Shown here in pieces: positions 1 to 8,195 of a stretch of 64,000 nucleotides of DNA; position 1 is the stretch's first letter; the number at the start of each line of letters is the position of its first letter. The notes beneath the pieces are model-generated. The model was not told the origin of the DNA. It searched no databases and was given only the letters and a program-made list of their open reading frames with translations. This stretch comes from Hyphomicrobium facile (GTDB lineage: Bacteria; Pseudomonadota; Alphaproteobacteria; Rhizobiales; Hyphomicrobiaceae), in the NCBI RefSeq assembly GCF_900116175.1, contig NZ_FPCH01000003.1, forward strand, positions 806,001 through 870,000, given 5' to 3'. The position numbers were made by a program, and so were the translations under genes.

Positions 1-371
1 TGAAGAAGCGCATTCCGGGTCTCAAGGTGATTGCGGTGGAGCCGACGACCAGCGCGATCCTGTCCGGTCAGCCGCGTGGCCCGCATAAGATCCAGGGCAT
101 CGGCGCCGGGTTCATTCCGGGCAACCTCGACCAAAGCCTGATCGATGAGGTCGTCACCGTTTCGAGCGATACCGCATTCGAAGTTTCGCGCACTGTTGCA
201 AAGGTCGAAGGTATTCCCGGCGGCATCTCGACGGGCGCCAATGTCGCCGCGGCGATTGCCGTCGCCGAAAGGCCGGAATTCGCAGGCAAGACGATCGTCA
301 CGTTTGCGCCGTCGTCTGCGGAGCGCTATTTCTCCAGCGAGCTCTTCGTCGATCCGCAGCCGAAGACCTAA
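1..371 (+). CDS. cysK: Cysteine synthase A, C-terminal part (5' end outside window)
   Basis: The reading frame is open from the window edge (first full codon at base 3) to a stop at 371, giving about 122 residues. It matches the end of PLP-dependent O-acetylserine sulfhydrylase: IAVEPTTSAILSG, then GPHKIQGIGAGFIPGNLD, then GISTGANVAAA, which follow the PLP-binding region in CysK. The family makes L-cysteine from O-acetylserine and sulfide in the cytoplasm. The catalytic lysine and the phosphate-binding loop lie upstream and cannot be checked. It is followed after about 36 bases by a MoeB/ThiF-like gene on the same strand, so the two may be co-transcribed. CysM or cystathionine beta-synthase-like paralogues are the alternative, but the GPHKIQGIGAGF stretch favours CysK. 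Confidence 0.9.
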   Translation, partial: KKRIPGLKVIAVEPTTSAILSGQPRGPHKIQGIGAGFIPGNLDQSLIDEVVTVSSDTAFEVSRTVAKVEGIPGGISTGANVAAAIAVAERPEFAGKTIVTFAPSSAERYFSSELFVDPQPKT

Positions 372-407
372 GCCACTCGCTACCCGCGCGAAAGATTATT
401 GGGACTC

Positions 408-1244
408 ATGGCACAGCTCACGTCAGACGAAGTGCAGCGCTACAAACGCCACCTCGTTCTGCGTGACGTGGGTGCTCCGGGGCAGCAAAAACTCAAGGCG
501 GCGCGCGTACTCGTTATCGGCGCCGGCGGACTTGGTTCGCCGGTCGTCACGTACCTTGCGGCGGCAGGCGTCGGAACGATCGGCATCATCGACGACGACA
601 CCGTCTCAATCGACAACCTTCAGCGCCAGATCGCGCATCGCACGGAGGATGCGGGCAGGCTGAAGGTCGACAGTGCTCGTGACGCGATCCTTCGCATCAA
701 TCCGCACGTCACTGTCGAGACTTATGCGGAGCGCATCGACGCATCGAACGCGCTCGCGATCATCTCGCGCTACGACATCGTTGCTGACGGTTCGGATAAT
801 TTCGCGACGCGTTATCTGGTTTCGGACGCGTGCTATTTCGCGAAGCGGCCGCTTGCCTATGCGGCGCTGGGATCGTTCGACGGCTACGTCTCCCTGTTCA
901 AGCCGCACGAGAACGACGCGCAAGGGAACCCTTATCCGTCGCTCCGCTGCGTTTTTCCGGAAGCGCCTCCGGCAGGGCTTGTCGCCAATTGCGAAGAGGT
1001 CGGCGTTCTCGGGCCGGTCGCGGGAGTCGTCGGGACGTTGCAGGCAACGGAAGTCGTGAAAGAGCTATTGGGTCTCGGCGAGAGCCTTGCCGGACGCCTG
1101 CTCATCTACGATGCGCTCGCCACGCGGTTCGAGGTCGTCACAATCGCCTGGGATCCGGACAATCCTCTGACGGGACGAGATCCGACGATTACCGATCTTG
1201 CATCGGGGCAGGTTGCCGCCAATCCGGCGTGCGCCGCAGAATAA
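408..1244 (+). CDS. MoeB/ThiF/HesA-family adenylyltransferase lacking the zinc cysteines
   Basis: This 278-residue protein has the E1-like Rossmann signature GAGGLGSPV near residue 35, the acidic DDDTV, the conserved NLQRQ and the ADGSDNFATRYL segment. The family adenylates the C-terminal glycine of a ubiquitin-like sulfur carrier (MoaD or ThiS) with ATP. E. coli MoeB binds zinc through two CxxC pairs. Here the first is reduced to PSLRCVFPE with a single Cys, and the second position reads DPDNPLTG with none, so the zinc site is probably absent. There is no rhodanese domain. The ATG at 408 fits the family better than the upstream TTG at 399. The gene lies directly after cysK, which suggests a sulfur-transfer role, but no carrier protein is in the window. 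MoeB is the likeliest name; it is not certain. Confidence 0.8.
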   Translation: MAQLTSDEVQRYKRHLVLRDVGAPGQQKLKAARVLVIGAGGLGSPVVTYLAAAGVGTIGIIDDDTVSIDNLQRQIAHRTEDAGRLKVDSARDAILRINPHVTVETYAERIDASNALAIISRYDIVADGSDNFATRYLVSDACYFAKRPLAYAALGSFDGYVSLFKPHENDAQGNPYPSLRCVFPEAPPAGLVANCEEVGVLGPVAGVVGTLQATEVVKELLGLGESLAGRLLIYDALATRFEVVTIAWDPDNPLTGRDPTITDLASGQVAANPACAAE

Positions 1245-1314
1245 TTTTCAGAAAAATTCGAGACTGAAATTTTGAGACCGGCGGCGACGACAAGCGCCGC
1301 CGGGAATACTCAGC

Positions 1315-2313
1315 TCAGAGCATCGCGGGGTGAACGCGGTCGGGTGGTGCGTGCCCGTCGGCGAACGCCTTGATGTTGATGATCACCTTCTCGCCCATGT
1401 CGACGCGGCCTTCGATCGTCGCGGAGCTCATGTGCGGCAAGGCGATGACGCGGTCGGACGCCAAGAGCCGCGGATTGACGGCTGGCTCGTGCTCGAACAC
1501 GTCGAGGCCCGCGCCCGCGATCGCGCCCGCTTCGAGAAGGCGAGCCAACTCGTTCTCGTCGACGACCTCGCCGCGCGCCGTGTTGACGATGTAAGCCGAC
1601 GGTTTCAGCAGCTTGAGCCGCCGTGCCGACAGCAGGTGATAGGTGCCGGGCGTATGCGGGCAGTTGATCGACACGATGTCGACGCGCGTCAGCATCTGGT
1701 CGAGGCTTTCCCAGAACGTCGCCTCGAGCTCCGCCTCGACCTCTTCGATGACGCGACGGCGATTGTGATAGTGGATCTGCAAGCCGAACGCTTTGGCGCG
1801 GCGCGCAACCGCCTGGCCGATGCGGCCCATGCCGACGATGCCGAGCCGCTTGCCGTAGATGCGGTGTCCGAGCATCCATGTCGGCGACCAGCCGGACCAT
1901 TTTGTCGCGGGGTCGCGCATGTACGCTGCGCCTTCGGCGAGGCGCCGGGGCACCGCGAGGATGAGCGCCATCGTCATGTCGGCAGTGTCTTCGGTCAGCA
2001 CGCCGGGCGTGTTGGTGACCAGGATGCCCCGGTTGCGGGCGGTATCGAGGTCGACGTTGTCGACGCCCGTTCCGAAGTTCGCGATCAGGCGGAGCTTCGG
2101 GCCGGCTTGCGTCAGCACGGCACGGTCGATGCGGTCAGTCACCGTCGGCACGAGGACGTCGGCGGTTTTGACGGCTTCGACCAGCTGAGCCTGACTGAGA
2201 GGCTTGTCTTCGAGATTGAGGCGCGTGTCGAAAAGCTCGCACATCCGTGTCTCGACGACATCGGGAAGCTTGCGGGTGACGACGACAACAGGTTTCTTCT
2301 GGGGGGTGGGCAT
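1315..2313 (-). CDS. D-isomer-specific 2-hydroxyacid dehydrogenase (glyoxylate reductase-like)
   Basis: This 332-residue protein has the two-domain fold of NAD(P)-dependent D-2-hydroxyacid dehydrogenases. The NAD-binding loop GMGRIGQAVARRA is near residue 160. The catalytic triad is recognisable: Arg in VNTARGEVVDE, Glu in GLDVFEHEP and His in ALPHMSSAT. The family reduces glyoxylate, hydroxypyruvate or other 2-keto acids. The sequence resembles the GyaR/GhrB-type enzymes annotated as glyoxylate reductase in alphaproteobacteria. Exact substrate and cofactor choice cannot be told from sequence alone; NHNRRR-like basic residues after the Rossmann loop (HYHNRRRV) favour NADPH. It is convergent with the MoeB-like gene and stands alone on its strand. 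A hydroxypyruvate reductase of the serine cycle is possible but unproven. Confidence 0.85.
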   Translation of the reverse strand: MPTPQKKPVVVVTRKLPDVVETRMCELFDTRLNLEDKPLSQAQLVEAVKTADVLVPTVTDRIDRAVLTQAGPKLRLIANFGTGVDNVDLDTARNRGILVTNTPGVLTEDTADMTMALILAVPRRLAEGAAYMRDPATKWSGWSPTWMLGHRIYGKRLGIVGMGRIGQAVARRAKAFGLQIHYHNRRRVIEEVEAELEATFWESLDQMLTRVDIVSINCPHTPGTYHLLSARRLKLLKPSAYIVNTARGEVVDENELARLLEAGAIAGAGLDVFEHEPAVNPRLLASDRVIALPHMSSATIEGRVDMGEKVIINIKAFADGHAPPDRVHPAML

Positions 2314-2612
2314 TCGTTTCCCGTTGCAAGAAAATCGCGGCGTTCACATGACCCTTGCGAGGCCGCTTGAGAAAGTGCGGCCCCGTGTCTATCAGATGGT
2401 CTTCGCGAAGACAAAGTCCTGAAATCAGTTGCGGACGCTAACACGAAGGCACGCTAGCCGTTTTCTTTGCCGAGCGCGGGTTACACGCGGGGTTACAGGC
2501 CGCTTCAATGACAATATCGTTCCTAGAGCATAGACACGCCCGGCCGCGGGCGGGGTTGCGGCTGCCGCTTGGAAGCGGCTGGGCGACCGGCGTTCGGGCT
2601 ATAAAGGCCAAG

Positions 2613-3179
2613 ATGGCGGGCGTCAGGGCGACGGGCGGCCGGGCAGTCCTCGCAGCTGCAGCAATCGCTTTGGTCCTGGTAGCGCCTCTGGTGATCCCTG
2701 GGCGCGCGGTGGCGGCTGATTCGCCGGCGCTCGCCGGGAGCGGCTTGCCGGTGCCGCGTTTCGTCAGCCTCAAGTCTGACAGGGTCAATCTCAGGAACGG
2801 GCCGGGGACCGATTACCCGACCTCATGGGTCTACCGGCGTGCGGGACTTCCGCTGGAAGTCATCAAGGAATTCGAGATCTGGCGGCAGGTCCGCGATGCC
2901 GAAGGCGCCACGGGCTGGGTTTTGCAGTCGTTGCTGTCGGGCCGGAGAACGGGCCTCGTTCTGCCTTGGGAACGCAAGACCGGGACTTCGCCGCCGCTGG
3001 TGCCGATCATGGCGAGCGATAGCGAGCATACGAACGTGGTCGCGAATGTCGAAGCGGGCGTTATCGCCGATCTGCACATGTGCGACGGGCGCTGGTGCCG
3101 CGTAACGGTCGACCAATACAGCGGCTACATCGAGCAGAAGAAGCTCTGGGGCGTCTACGAAGGCGAGACGTTCAAGTAA
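2613..3179 (+). CDS. Secreted SH3-domain protein
   Basis: Read from the ATG at 2613 the protein has 188 residues. It starts with a clear signal peptide (MAGVRATGGRAVLAAAAIAL, cleavage likely after RAVAA). The mature part carries a bacterial SH3-like domain: SDRVNLRNGPGTDYPTSWVY, then W-Q-V and GWVLQSLL, with a second weaker copy at NVEAGVIADLHMCDGRWCRV and a GYIEQKKLWGVYEGE end. Such domains often bind peptidoglycan or other envelope partners. An upstream in-frame ATG at 2508 would add 35 Arg-rich residues and hide the signal peptide; AAAGG ahead of 2613 is only a weak ribosome site. Two cysteines (MCDGRWC) may form a disulfide in the periplasm. The specific role is unknown. Confidence 0.75.
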   Translation: MAGVRATGGRAVLAAAAIALVLVAPLVIPGRAVAADSPALAGSGLPVPRFVSLKSDRVNLRNGPGTDYPTSWVYRRAGLPLEVIKEFEIWRQVRDAEGATGWVLQSLLSGRRTGLVLPWERKTGTSPPLVPIMASDSEHTNVVANVEAGVIADLHMCDGRWCRVTVDQYSGYIEQKKLWGVYEGETFK

Positions 3180-3244
3180 GCCGTTGCTTGCGCTAACCGG
3201 TGAGCGAGACGATCAGGCCTTTCGATACGGCCGGGTTTTTGGTC

Positions 3245-3727
3245 TCAAGCCTTCGTCAGGCGCACGACCACATCGACGTGCGTGATCTTGAGGCCTTCGG
3301 GCGGCTCGGGGAGGCCGGCGACGGTGATCGCATCGCCCGGGATGTCCATCAGCTCGCCGTTCGGCTCGAGCAAGAAGTGATTGTGATTGGATGTGTTGGT
3401 GTCGAAGTAGGCCTTCGAGCCTTCGATCGCCAGTTCGCGCAAGAGCCCCGCGCGCTTGAACTGGTGCAGGGTGTTGTAAACCGTCGCGAGCGAGACGTGC
3501 TCTCCGAGGCCCGCGACTTCGGCATGAAGCTGCTCGGCCGTTACGTGGCGGTCGCCACCCTCGAACAGCAGCTTGCCGAGCGTCATGCGCTGGCGCGTCG
3601 GCCGGAGGCCCGCTTTTCGCAGGAGCTCTGGCGTGGAGAGCGGTGCTTCTGTTGCCATGCTTGCCGGAGATTTATCAGTCATTTGCGTTTGCAGAACCGT
3701 GATTGCGTCCCCACGTTGGACCAACAT
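3245..3727 (-). CDS. irr: Iron response regulator Irr (Fur family)
   Basis: The protein is 160 residues from the ATG at 3727; in-frame ATGs at 3682 and 3658 are other possible starts. It has the Irr/Fur winged-helix segment GLRPTRQRMTLGKLL and SLATVYNTLHQFKRAGLLR, then TSNHNHFLLEPNGELMDI, matching Irr of rhizobia including the HxH heme/metal site and the PEPPEGLKITHVDVVVRL end. Canonical Fur C-terminal CxxC motifs are absent, as in Irr. The GCPWH-type heme motif known from Bradyrhizobium Irr is also absent, so this is the Rhizobium-like form. Irr controls iron-dependent genes and is degraded or inactivated with heme. It is divergent from fabA, an arrangement known from several Rhizobiales. 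Confidence 0.87.
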   Translation of the reverse strand: MLVQRGDAITVLQTQMTDKSPASMATEAPLSTPELLRKAGLRPTRQRMTLGKLLFEGGDRHVTAEQLHAEVAGLGEHVSLATVYNTLHQFKRAGLLRELAIEGSKAYFDTNTSNHNHFLLEPNGELMDIPGDAITVAGLPEPPEGLKITHVDVVVRLTKA

Positions 3728-3807
3728 GATGTTAGTCCCTACGAAACGCGCCGAATTACGATGAGTATAGTCACTTGCCTTAAAAGCCGCAACTTACGGC
3801 GAGAAAG

Positions 3808-3820
3808 GGTCTTTAAGACC
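3808..3820. promoter_or_regulatory. Inverted repeat between irr and fabA, candidate operator
   Basis: The bases GGTCTT-T-AAGACC form a perfect 6-bp inverted repeat around one central base. It lies in the roughly 230-base divergent region, about 80 bases from irr and 140 from fabA. It is not the classical Irr ICE box, and which protein binds it is not known. Its position fits an operator for either gene. Confidence 0.35.
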
Positions 3821-3948
3821 GGTCAACGCCCTGTTACACGCAGCGGCCAGCACTGCTAGGCGCAAGGGTAGGCGTATGTTACGACCCCCCTTATCTTGAC
3901 CTTCCCGGAGCATAATGTGAACGAACACCGCATAGTCGGCCATGAAAC

Positions 3949-3954
3949 GAGGGG
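3949..3954 (+). promoter_or_regulatory. Ribosome binding site deciding the fabA start
   Basis: GAGGGG sits just before the GTG at 3959. It outranks the sites before the upstream in-frame TTG (3896) and GTG (3917) and fixes the start that matches the usual FabA N-terminus ([12 protein letters not shown]). Confidence 0.6.
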
Positions 3955-3958
3955 ACCA

Positions 3959-4483
3959 GTGGCGGAACGCCGTTCGAGCTTCGAATTCGATGATTTGCTG
4001 GCCTGCGGGCGCGGCGAACTGTTCGGCCCGGGGAATGCGCAATTGCCGCTTCCGCCGATGCTTATGGTTGATCGCATCGCGACGATCTCCGAAACCGCCG
4101 GCGCACACGGTAAAGGCCTTATCGTCGCCGAGCTCAAAGTTGCTGGCAACGAGCGCCTGGACTGGCTATTCGCCTGCCATTTCAAGGGCGATCCGGTGAT
4201 GCCGGGGTGCCTCGGCCTCGACGCTCTCTGGCAATTGACGGGGTTCTATCTGGGCTGGCTCGGTCTCACGGGCCAAGGCCGGGCTTCCGGCGTCGGCGAG
4301 GTCAAATTCACGCGTGAAGTTACGCCTGACGTAAAACTGCTCGAATATGTCATAGACATTAAACGGGTCATTGCCCGGAAGCTGAAGCTCGCAGAGGCGG
4401 ACGGTGTCCTTAAGGCCGATGGCGAGGTGATATACACAGCCAAGGATCTAAGGGTCCTACTCAAGTCGAGCGAAGGTCCTTAA
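3959..4483 (+). CDS. fabA: 3-hydroxydecanoyl-ACP dehydratase/isomerase FabA
   Basis: From the GTG at 3959 the protein has 174 residues, the normal FabA length, beginning [19 protein letters not shown]. FabA dehydrates 3-hydroxydecanoyl-ACP and isomerises trans-2 to cis-3-decenoyl-ACP, the branch point of anaerobic unsaturated fatty acid synthesis. The hot-dog fold signatures are present: [16 protein letters not shown], the catalytic His in [16 protein letters not shown] and the catalytic Asp in [16 protein letters not shown]. The C-terminus [10 protein letters not shown] is typical. fabB follows 66 bases downstream and fabI after that, so the three are probably one transcript. The divergent irr gene suggests iron-linked control, but no ICE box was recognised. 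Confidence 0.96.
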   Translation: MAERRSSFEFDDLLACGRGELFGPGNAQLPLPPMLMVDRIATISETAGAHGKGLIVAELKVAGNERLDWLFACHFKGDPVMPGCLGLDALWQLTGFYLGWLGLTGQGRASGVGEVKFTREVTPDVKLLEYVIDIKRVIARKLKLAEADGVLKADGEVIYTAKDLRVLLKSSEGP

Positions 4484-4549
4484 GCGTTTGCGCAGAGGGC
4501 CCGGCTGTCAAAGCGGGCGGCAGCAGGAACCGCAGGAGTGAACGAGCGC

Positions 4550-5782
4550 ATGCGGCGCGTAGTTGTGACTGGCATGGGTGTGGTGTCCTCGATAGGGAAC
4601 AGCACCCAAGAAGTTCTCGCTTCGTTGAGAGAGGCGAAGTCCGGTATTTCTCGTGCAGAGAAGTACGCCGAATTGGGCTTCAAATGCCAAGTCCACGGAG
4701 CCCCACATATCGAGTGGGAGACGATGGTTCCCCGGAAGCCCAAGCGCTTCATGGGGGCGGGTGTCGGCTGGAATTGGATCGCGATGGATCAAGCCATCCG
4801 CGATGCGGGTCTCGAGGCGTCCGACGTCGTCAACGAACGCACCGGCATCATCGTCGGTTCGGGCGGACCGTCCACGCGTGCCATCGTTCAGGCGGCTGAA
4901 GTTACGCTCGAATCCGGGGGGCCGAAGAAAATCGGACCGTTCGAGGTGCCGAAGGCCATGTGCTCGGGCCCGTCCGCGGCGCTCGCTACGGCTTTTCAGA
5001 TCAAGGGCGTTAACTATTCGATTTCATCGGCCTGCGCGACAAGCTCGCACTGCATCGGCAATGCTGCCGAGATGATCCAGTGGGGCAAGCAGGACGTCAT
5101 GTTCGCCGGTGGGTGCGAAGAACTCGACTGGACCTTGTCGAATCTCTTCGACGCGATGGGCGCCATGTCGACGCACTACAACGACACGCCGTCGCGGGCG
5201 AGCCGCGCCTACGACAAGAATCGCGACGGTTTCGTCATCGCAGGCGGCGCTGGCGTCGTCGTGCTCGAGGAACTGGAGCACGCGAAAGCCCGTGGCGCCA
5301 AGATCTATGCCGAGATCGCAGGCTACGGCGCAACGTCAGATGGTTACGACATGGTTGCGCCGTCGGGTGAGGGTGCGGAGCGCTGCATGCGCTTGGCGCT
5401 CAAGGGATTTGACGGTAAAGGTTTGCCGGAAATCGATTATCTCAATCCGCACGGAACGGGCACGCCCGTTGGTGACGCGAAGGAGATCGATGCTATCCGC
5501 ACGGTGTTCGGCGGCAAGGCACCGGTCATCTCGGCGACGAAATCGTTAACGGGGCATTCGCTCGGCGCGATCGGCGTACAGGAAGCGATTTTCTCGCTTC
5601 TCATGATGAACAACGGTTTCATCTGCGAGAGCGCCAATATCGACGAACTTGACCCAGCCTTCGCCGATATGCCAATCGCTCTGAAGCGTATAGACAACGC
5701 GGAACTTAACTGTGTGATGTCGAACAGCTTCGGTTTTGGCGGCACAAATGCCACTCTGATTTTCCGCCGGCATGATGCGTGA
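4550..5782 (+). CDS. fabB: 3-oxoacyl-ACP synthase I FabB
   Basis: This 410-residue beta-ketoacyl-ACP synthase elongates cis-3-decenoyl-ACP and later unsaturated acyl-ACPs with malonyl-ACP. The Cys-His-His triad is visible: Cys in [12 protein letters not shown], His in [11 protein letters not shown] and His in [13 protein letters not shown], with the C-terminal [15 protein letters not shown]. The pairing with fabA supports FabB over FabF. The start is ambiguous. The ATG at 4550 gives [14 protein letters not shown], which matches the family, with AGGAG 11 bases upstream. The GTG at 4538 would add four residues and has its own AGGA. Confidence 0.95.
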   Translation: MRRVVVTGMGVVSSIGNSTQEVLASLREAKSGISRAEKYAELGFKCQVHGAPHIEWETMVPRKPKRFMGAGVGWNWIAMDQAIRDAGLEASDVVNERTGIIVGSGGPSTRAIVQAAEVTLESGGPKKIGPFEVPKAMCSGPSAALATAFQIKGVNYSISSACATSSHCIGNAAEMIQWGKQDVMFAGGCEELDWTLSNLFDAMGAMSTHYNDTPSRASRAYDKNRDGFVIAGGAGVVVLEELEHAKARGAKIYAEIAGYGATSDGYDMVAPSGEGAERCMRLALKGFDGKGLPEIDYLNPHGTGTPVGDAKEIDAIRTVFGGKAPVISATKSLTGHSLGAIGVQEAIFSLLMMNNGFICESANIDELDPAFADMPIALKRIDNAELNCVMSNSFGFGGTNATLIFRRHDA

Positions 5783-5916
5783 GTAACTGAAGCTTTCCTG
5801 GTCGCCGCTAGGAAGTGCGTAGCGGCGGACGGTAGAGGGCTATGAGAGTATACAAGCGCGGTGCCGGCTGGTTTGACGTTCGCGGGCGTACCTTTGGTGA
5901 CAAAACGAGGCTTCCT

Positions 5917-6786
5917 ATGACCCACTTCGATATCGCAAAGCCTGGCCCTTTGATGGCGGGCAAGCGCGGTCTTGTAATGGGGGTCGCCAACGATAGGTCG
6001 ATCGCTTGGGGCATTGCGCGCGCGCTTGCGGGCCAAGGTGCAGAACTCGCCTTCACGTATCAGGGCGGCGCGTTCGGCCGCCGGGCGCTGCCGCTCGCGC
6101 AATCGCTCGGTTCGAAAATCATCGAGGAATGCAACGTCCTCGATCTTGCGAGCGTCGACAATGTCTTCGCGCGCATCAAGGAAGAATGGGGCGGTCTCGA
6201 TTTCGTCGTTCACGCACTCGCCTATTCCGATCCGAAAGAGCTTGCAGGGCGCTACGCCGATACGAGCCGCGAGAATTTCATCAACTCCATGGTGATCTCG
6301 TGCTTCTCCTTCACCGAAATCTCGAAGCGGGCTGCAGCGCTGATGCCGAACGGCGGCTCGCTCATCACGCTTTCCTACGGCGGCGCGACGCGCTGGGTGC
6401 CGTCCTATAACGTCATGGGCGTCGCGAAGGCCGCGCTCGAAGCATCCGTCCGTTATCTCGCGGCCGATCTCGGGCCGCAGGGCGTCCGCGTCAACGCGCT
6501 CTCCGCCGGTCCGATGCGCACGCTTTCGGGCGCCGGTGTTTCCGACGCGCGCGTGATCTTCAATTTCCAGCGCGATAACTCGCCGCTGCAGCGCACGCCG
6601 ACACTCGATGAGGTTGCGGGCTCCGCACTCTATCTGCTGTCGCCAATGTCCGGCGCCGTTACCGGCGAAGTTCATTTTGTCGATTGCGGCTATAACACCG
6701 TGTCGATGCCTTCGCTCGAAGGCCTCAAGGAGCACGACGCCGAAGGCAAGACGGCCAGCCGTTCGCCCTCGGCTGCTGCGGAGTGA
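5917..6786 (+). CDS. fabI: Enoyl-ACP reductase FabI (NADH)
   Basis: This 289-residue short-chain dehydrogenase-like protein reduces trans-2-enoyl-ACP at the end of each elongation cycle. It carries the FabI-specific nucleotide loop GVANDRSIAWGIARALAGQG, the AYSDPKELAG segment and the Tyr-x6-Lys pair in SYNVMGVAKAAL, with VRVNALSAGPMRTL after it. This is the triclosan/diazaborine target family. The ATG at 5917 has ACGAGG six bases upstream and yields MTHFDIAKPGPLMAGKRG; the frame stays open to 5842, but that extension is not typical. The C-terminus is about 15 residues longer than in E. coli and rich in Ser, Ala and charged residues. It closes the fabA-fabB-fabI cluster. Confidence 0.95.
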   Translation: MTHFDIAKPGPLMAGKRGLVMGVANDRSIAWGIARALAGQGAELAFTYQGGAFGRRALPLAQSLGSKIIEECNVLDLASVDNVFARIKEEWGGLDFVVHALAYSDPKELAGRYADTSRENFINSMVISCFSFTEISKRAAALMPNGGSLITLSYGGATRWVPSYNVMGVAKAALEASVRYLAADLGPQGVRVNALSAGPMRTLSGAGVSDARVIFNFQRDNSPLQRTPTLDEVAGSALYLLSPMSGAVTGEVHFVDCGYNTVSMPSLEGLKEHDAEGKTASRSPSAAAE

Positions 6787-6836
6787 CATTTCGCGGCCGT
6801 TGACGTTCGCCAGCGGGCGTCGCAAACACTGCGGCC

Positions 6837-7682
6837 ATGATCGGGGTATTTGATTCAGGTCTTGGCGGGTTGACCGTCCTTCGAGCGCTCGTCGAGCGAT
6901 TCAAGACCGTCGATTTCGTCTATCTCGCCGATCATGCCCACGTTCCCTACGGCGACAGGCCTTCGGAAGACATCGTCGATTTTACGCGGGATTGCGTAGA
7001 GCAGTTGTTTGCGCGCGGGGCGAAGCTCGCGCTTCTCGGTTGCAACACCGCGACGGCCGTGGCGCTCCGGCGCTTGCAGCAACAGTGGCTGCCGGAGAGC
7101 AAGTGGGCGGGCGCGCACAACGTGCTCGGCATCGTCGCTCCGACCGTCGAGGCTGCAACGCAGACGCCTTGGGCAGTGACGTCGCCGCAATATCCGCAGA
7201 AGTACAATACCGACACCATCGGCGTGTTCGGGACGACGCGGACGATTTCATCCGGCGTCTACGCGGAAGAGATCCGCAAGCGCTGTCCGAAGGTTACGGT
7301 CGTCCAGCAGATCTGCTCGGAGCTTGCGGGCGCGATCGAGAACAAACGTCCGCTGGCGGAGCTCGATGTGCTGGTCCGCGACGGCGTTGCCGGTCTCCTC
7401 GGTCAAACCGGGAATTTGCCGCCGCATCGCGCAATCCTTGGGTGCACGCACTTTCCGCTCGTCGAGCCCTTGTTCAGGAAATATCTGCCGCCGTTCACGC
7501 GCATTCTTTCCCAGCCCGAGGTCGTGGCCGACAGCTTTGAAGATTATCTCGCGCGCCGAACGAATTACCTGGATGGCGGCGAAGGCGGCACGCTGACGTT
7601 GCTGACAACCGGTGATCCGGACGAAGTGAGTGAAAAAGCACGGGTTTTCTGGCCAGATGTGCCGCATTTCGCGAAAGCCTGA
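6837..7682 (+). CDS. murI: Glutamate racemase
   Basis: The 281-residue protein interconverts L- and D-glutamate for peptidoglycan precursor synthesis in the cytoplasm. The N-terminus IGVFDSGLGGLTVLRAL is diagnostic. Both catalytic cysteines are present, in LLGCNTATAVALR and ILGCTHFPLVEPLF, and ADHAHVPYGDRP matches the conserved Asp/Tyr-Gly region. It starts 50 bases after fabI on the same strand and may be co-transcribed with the fab genes. No strong ribosome site was seen before the ATG. Confidence 0.95.
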   Translation: MIGVFDSGLGGLTVLRALVERFKTVDFVYLADHAHVPYGDRPSEDIVDFTRDCVEQLFARGAKLALLGCNTATAVALRRLQQQWLPESKWAGAHNVLGIVAPTVEAATQTPWAVTSPQYPQKYNTDTIGVFGTTRTISSGVYAEEIRKRCPKVTVVQQICSELAGAIENKRPLAELDVLVRDGVAGLLGQTGNLPPHRAILGCTHFPLVEPLFRKYLPPFTRILSQPEVVADSFEDYLARRTNYLDGGEGGTLTLLTTGDPDEVSEKARVFWPDVPHFAKA

Positions 7683-7816
7683 CGCCGAGTTGCAACGCAG
7701 ACACCGCATAGCTTCTCCGCCGTTATTGTTCCGATAGCGGTCATTATTCTCCCCTGCTAGCGTCGCCCCGTAAAACTTGGCAGGAGGCTTTGCCTCCAGG
7801 GGAGAGGAGTAGCCGA

Positions 7817-8077
7817 ATGGCTCGAAAACTTTCGCTCGTGGCAGCGATGGTGGCGGTGGGCGTGTTGTCCGCTGCGTCACAAGGCATTGCAGCGACCGGT
7901 GGATCTCTTGGCACGCTGAAGGGCGTCGGGGCCGCTCAGTCCACTGTAGAACAAGCGCACTTCTGGCACCGGACCTGCCGTAAGGGCCTGAACGGCTGGC
8001 ACAAGCATGTTAAAGGCATCGGCCGCGTCCAATGCACGAACCACGTCTGCAAGCACGGCAAGTGCTGGTGGTATTGA
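7817..8077 (+). CDS. Small secreted Cys/His/Trp-rich protein (paralogue of 49215-49415)
   Basis: The product is 86 residues from the ATG at 7817, which has a strong GGAGAGGAG site. A signal peptide (MARKLSLVAAMVAVGVLSAA) is likely cut near residue 26. The mature protein holds TLK (33-35), QSTVEQAHFW (41-50), then Cys at 54, 73, 78 and 83, several His, and ends in CWWY. The core TLKxxx..QSxVxQxx[FY]W and Cys54 are shared with the small protein at 49215-49415, so the two look homologous. Four cysteines could form two disulfides, or with His could bind metal. I do not recognise a characterised family. The gene stands alone between murI and the terminator shared with pnp. Confidence 0.72.
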   Translation: MARKLSLVAAMVAVGVLSAASQGIAATGGSLGTLKGVGAAQSTVEQAHFWHRTCRKGLNGWHKHVKGIGRVQCTNHVCKHGKCWWY

Positions 8078-8139
8078 TTGCAGTCGCCCCGGCCGGGATA
8101 CGATTCTGGCCGACTCTGGCCGACGTGAGTGAGCCATAA

Positions 8140-8174
8140 AAAAAGCCGCCGGATCGATGATCCGGCGGCTTTTT
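8140..8174. terminator. Bidirectional intrinsic terminator between the small secreted gene and pnp
   Basis: A perfect 16-bp inverted repeat (arms 8140-8155 and 8159-8174, loop GAT) has an 11-bp GC-rich core flanked by A5 on the left and T5 on the right. It therefore works as a rho-independent terminator on both strands, serving the plus-strand small gene and the minus-strand pnp, the last gene of the nusA-infB-rpsO-pnp run. Confidence 0.92.
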
Positions 8175-8195
8175 CAATTCTAGGCGAGCGTCGCC

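Noticed and set aside
3232-3244. Terminator with T run after the SH3 gene
   Set aside because: GGTTTTTGG is preceded only by a weak 4-bp GGCC pairing, so it is not convincing.
5437-6825. 462-residue minus-strand ORF over fabB/fabI
   Set aside because: It is antisense to well-supported fabB and fabI; composition is that of a GC-rich shadow frame and there is no family match.
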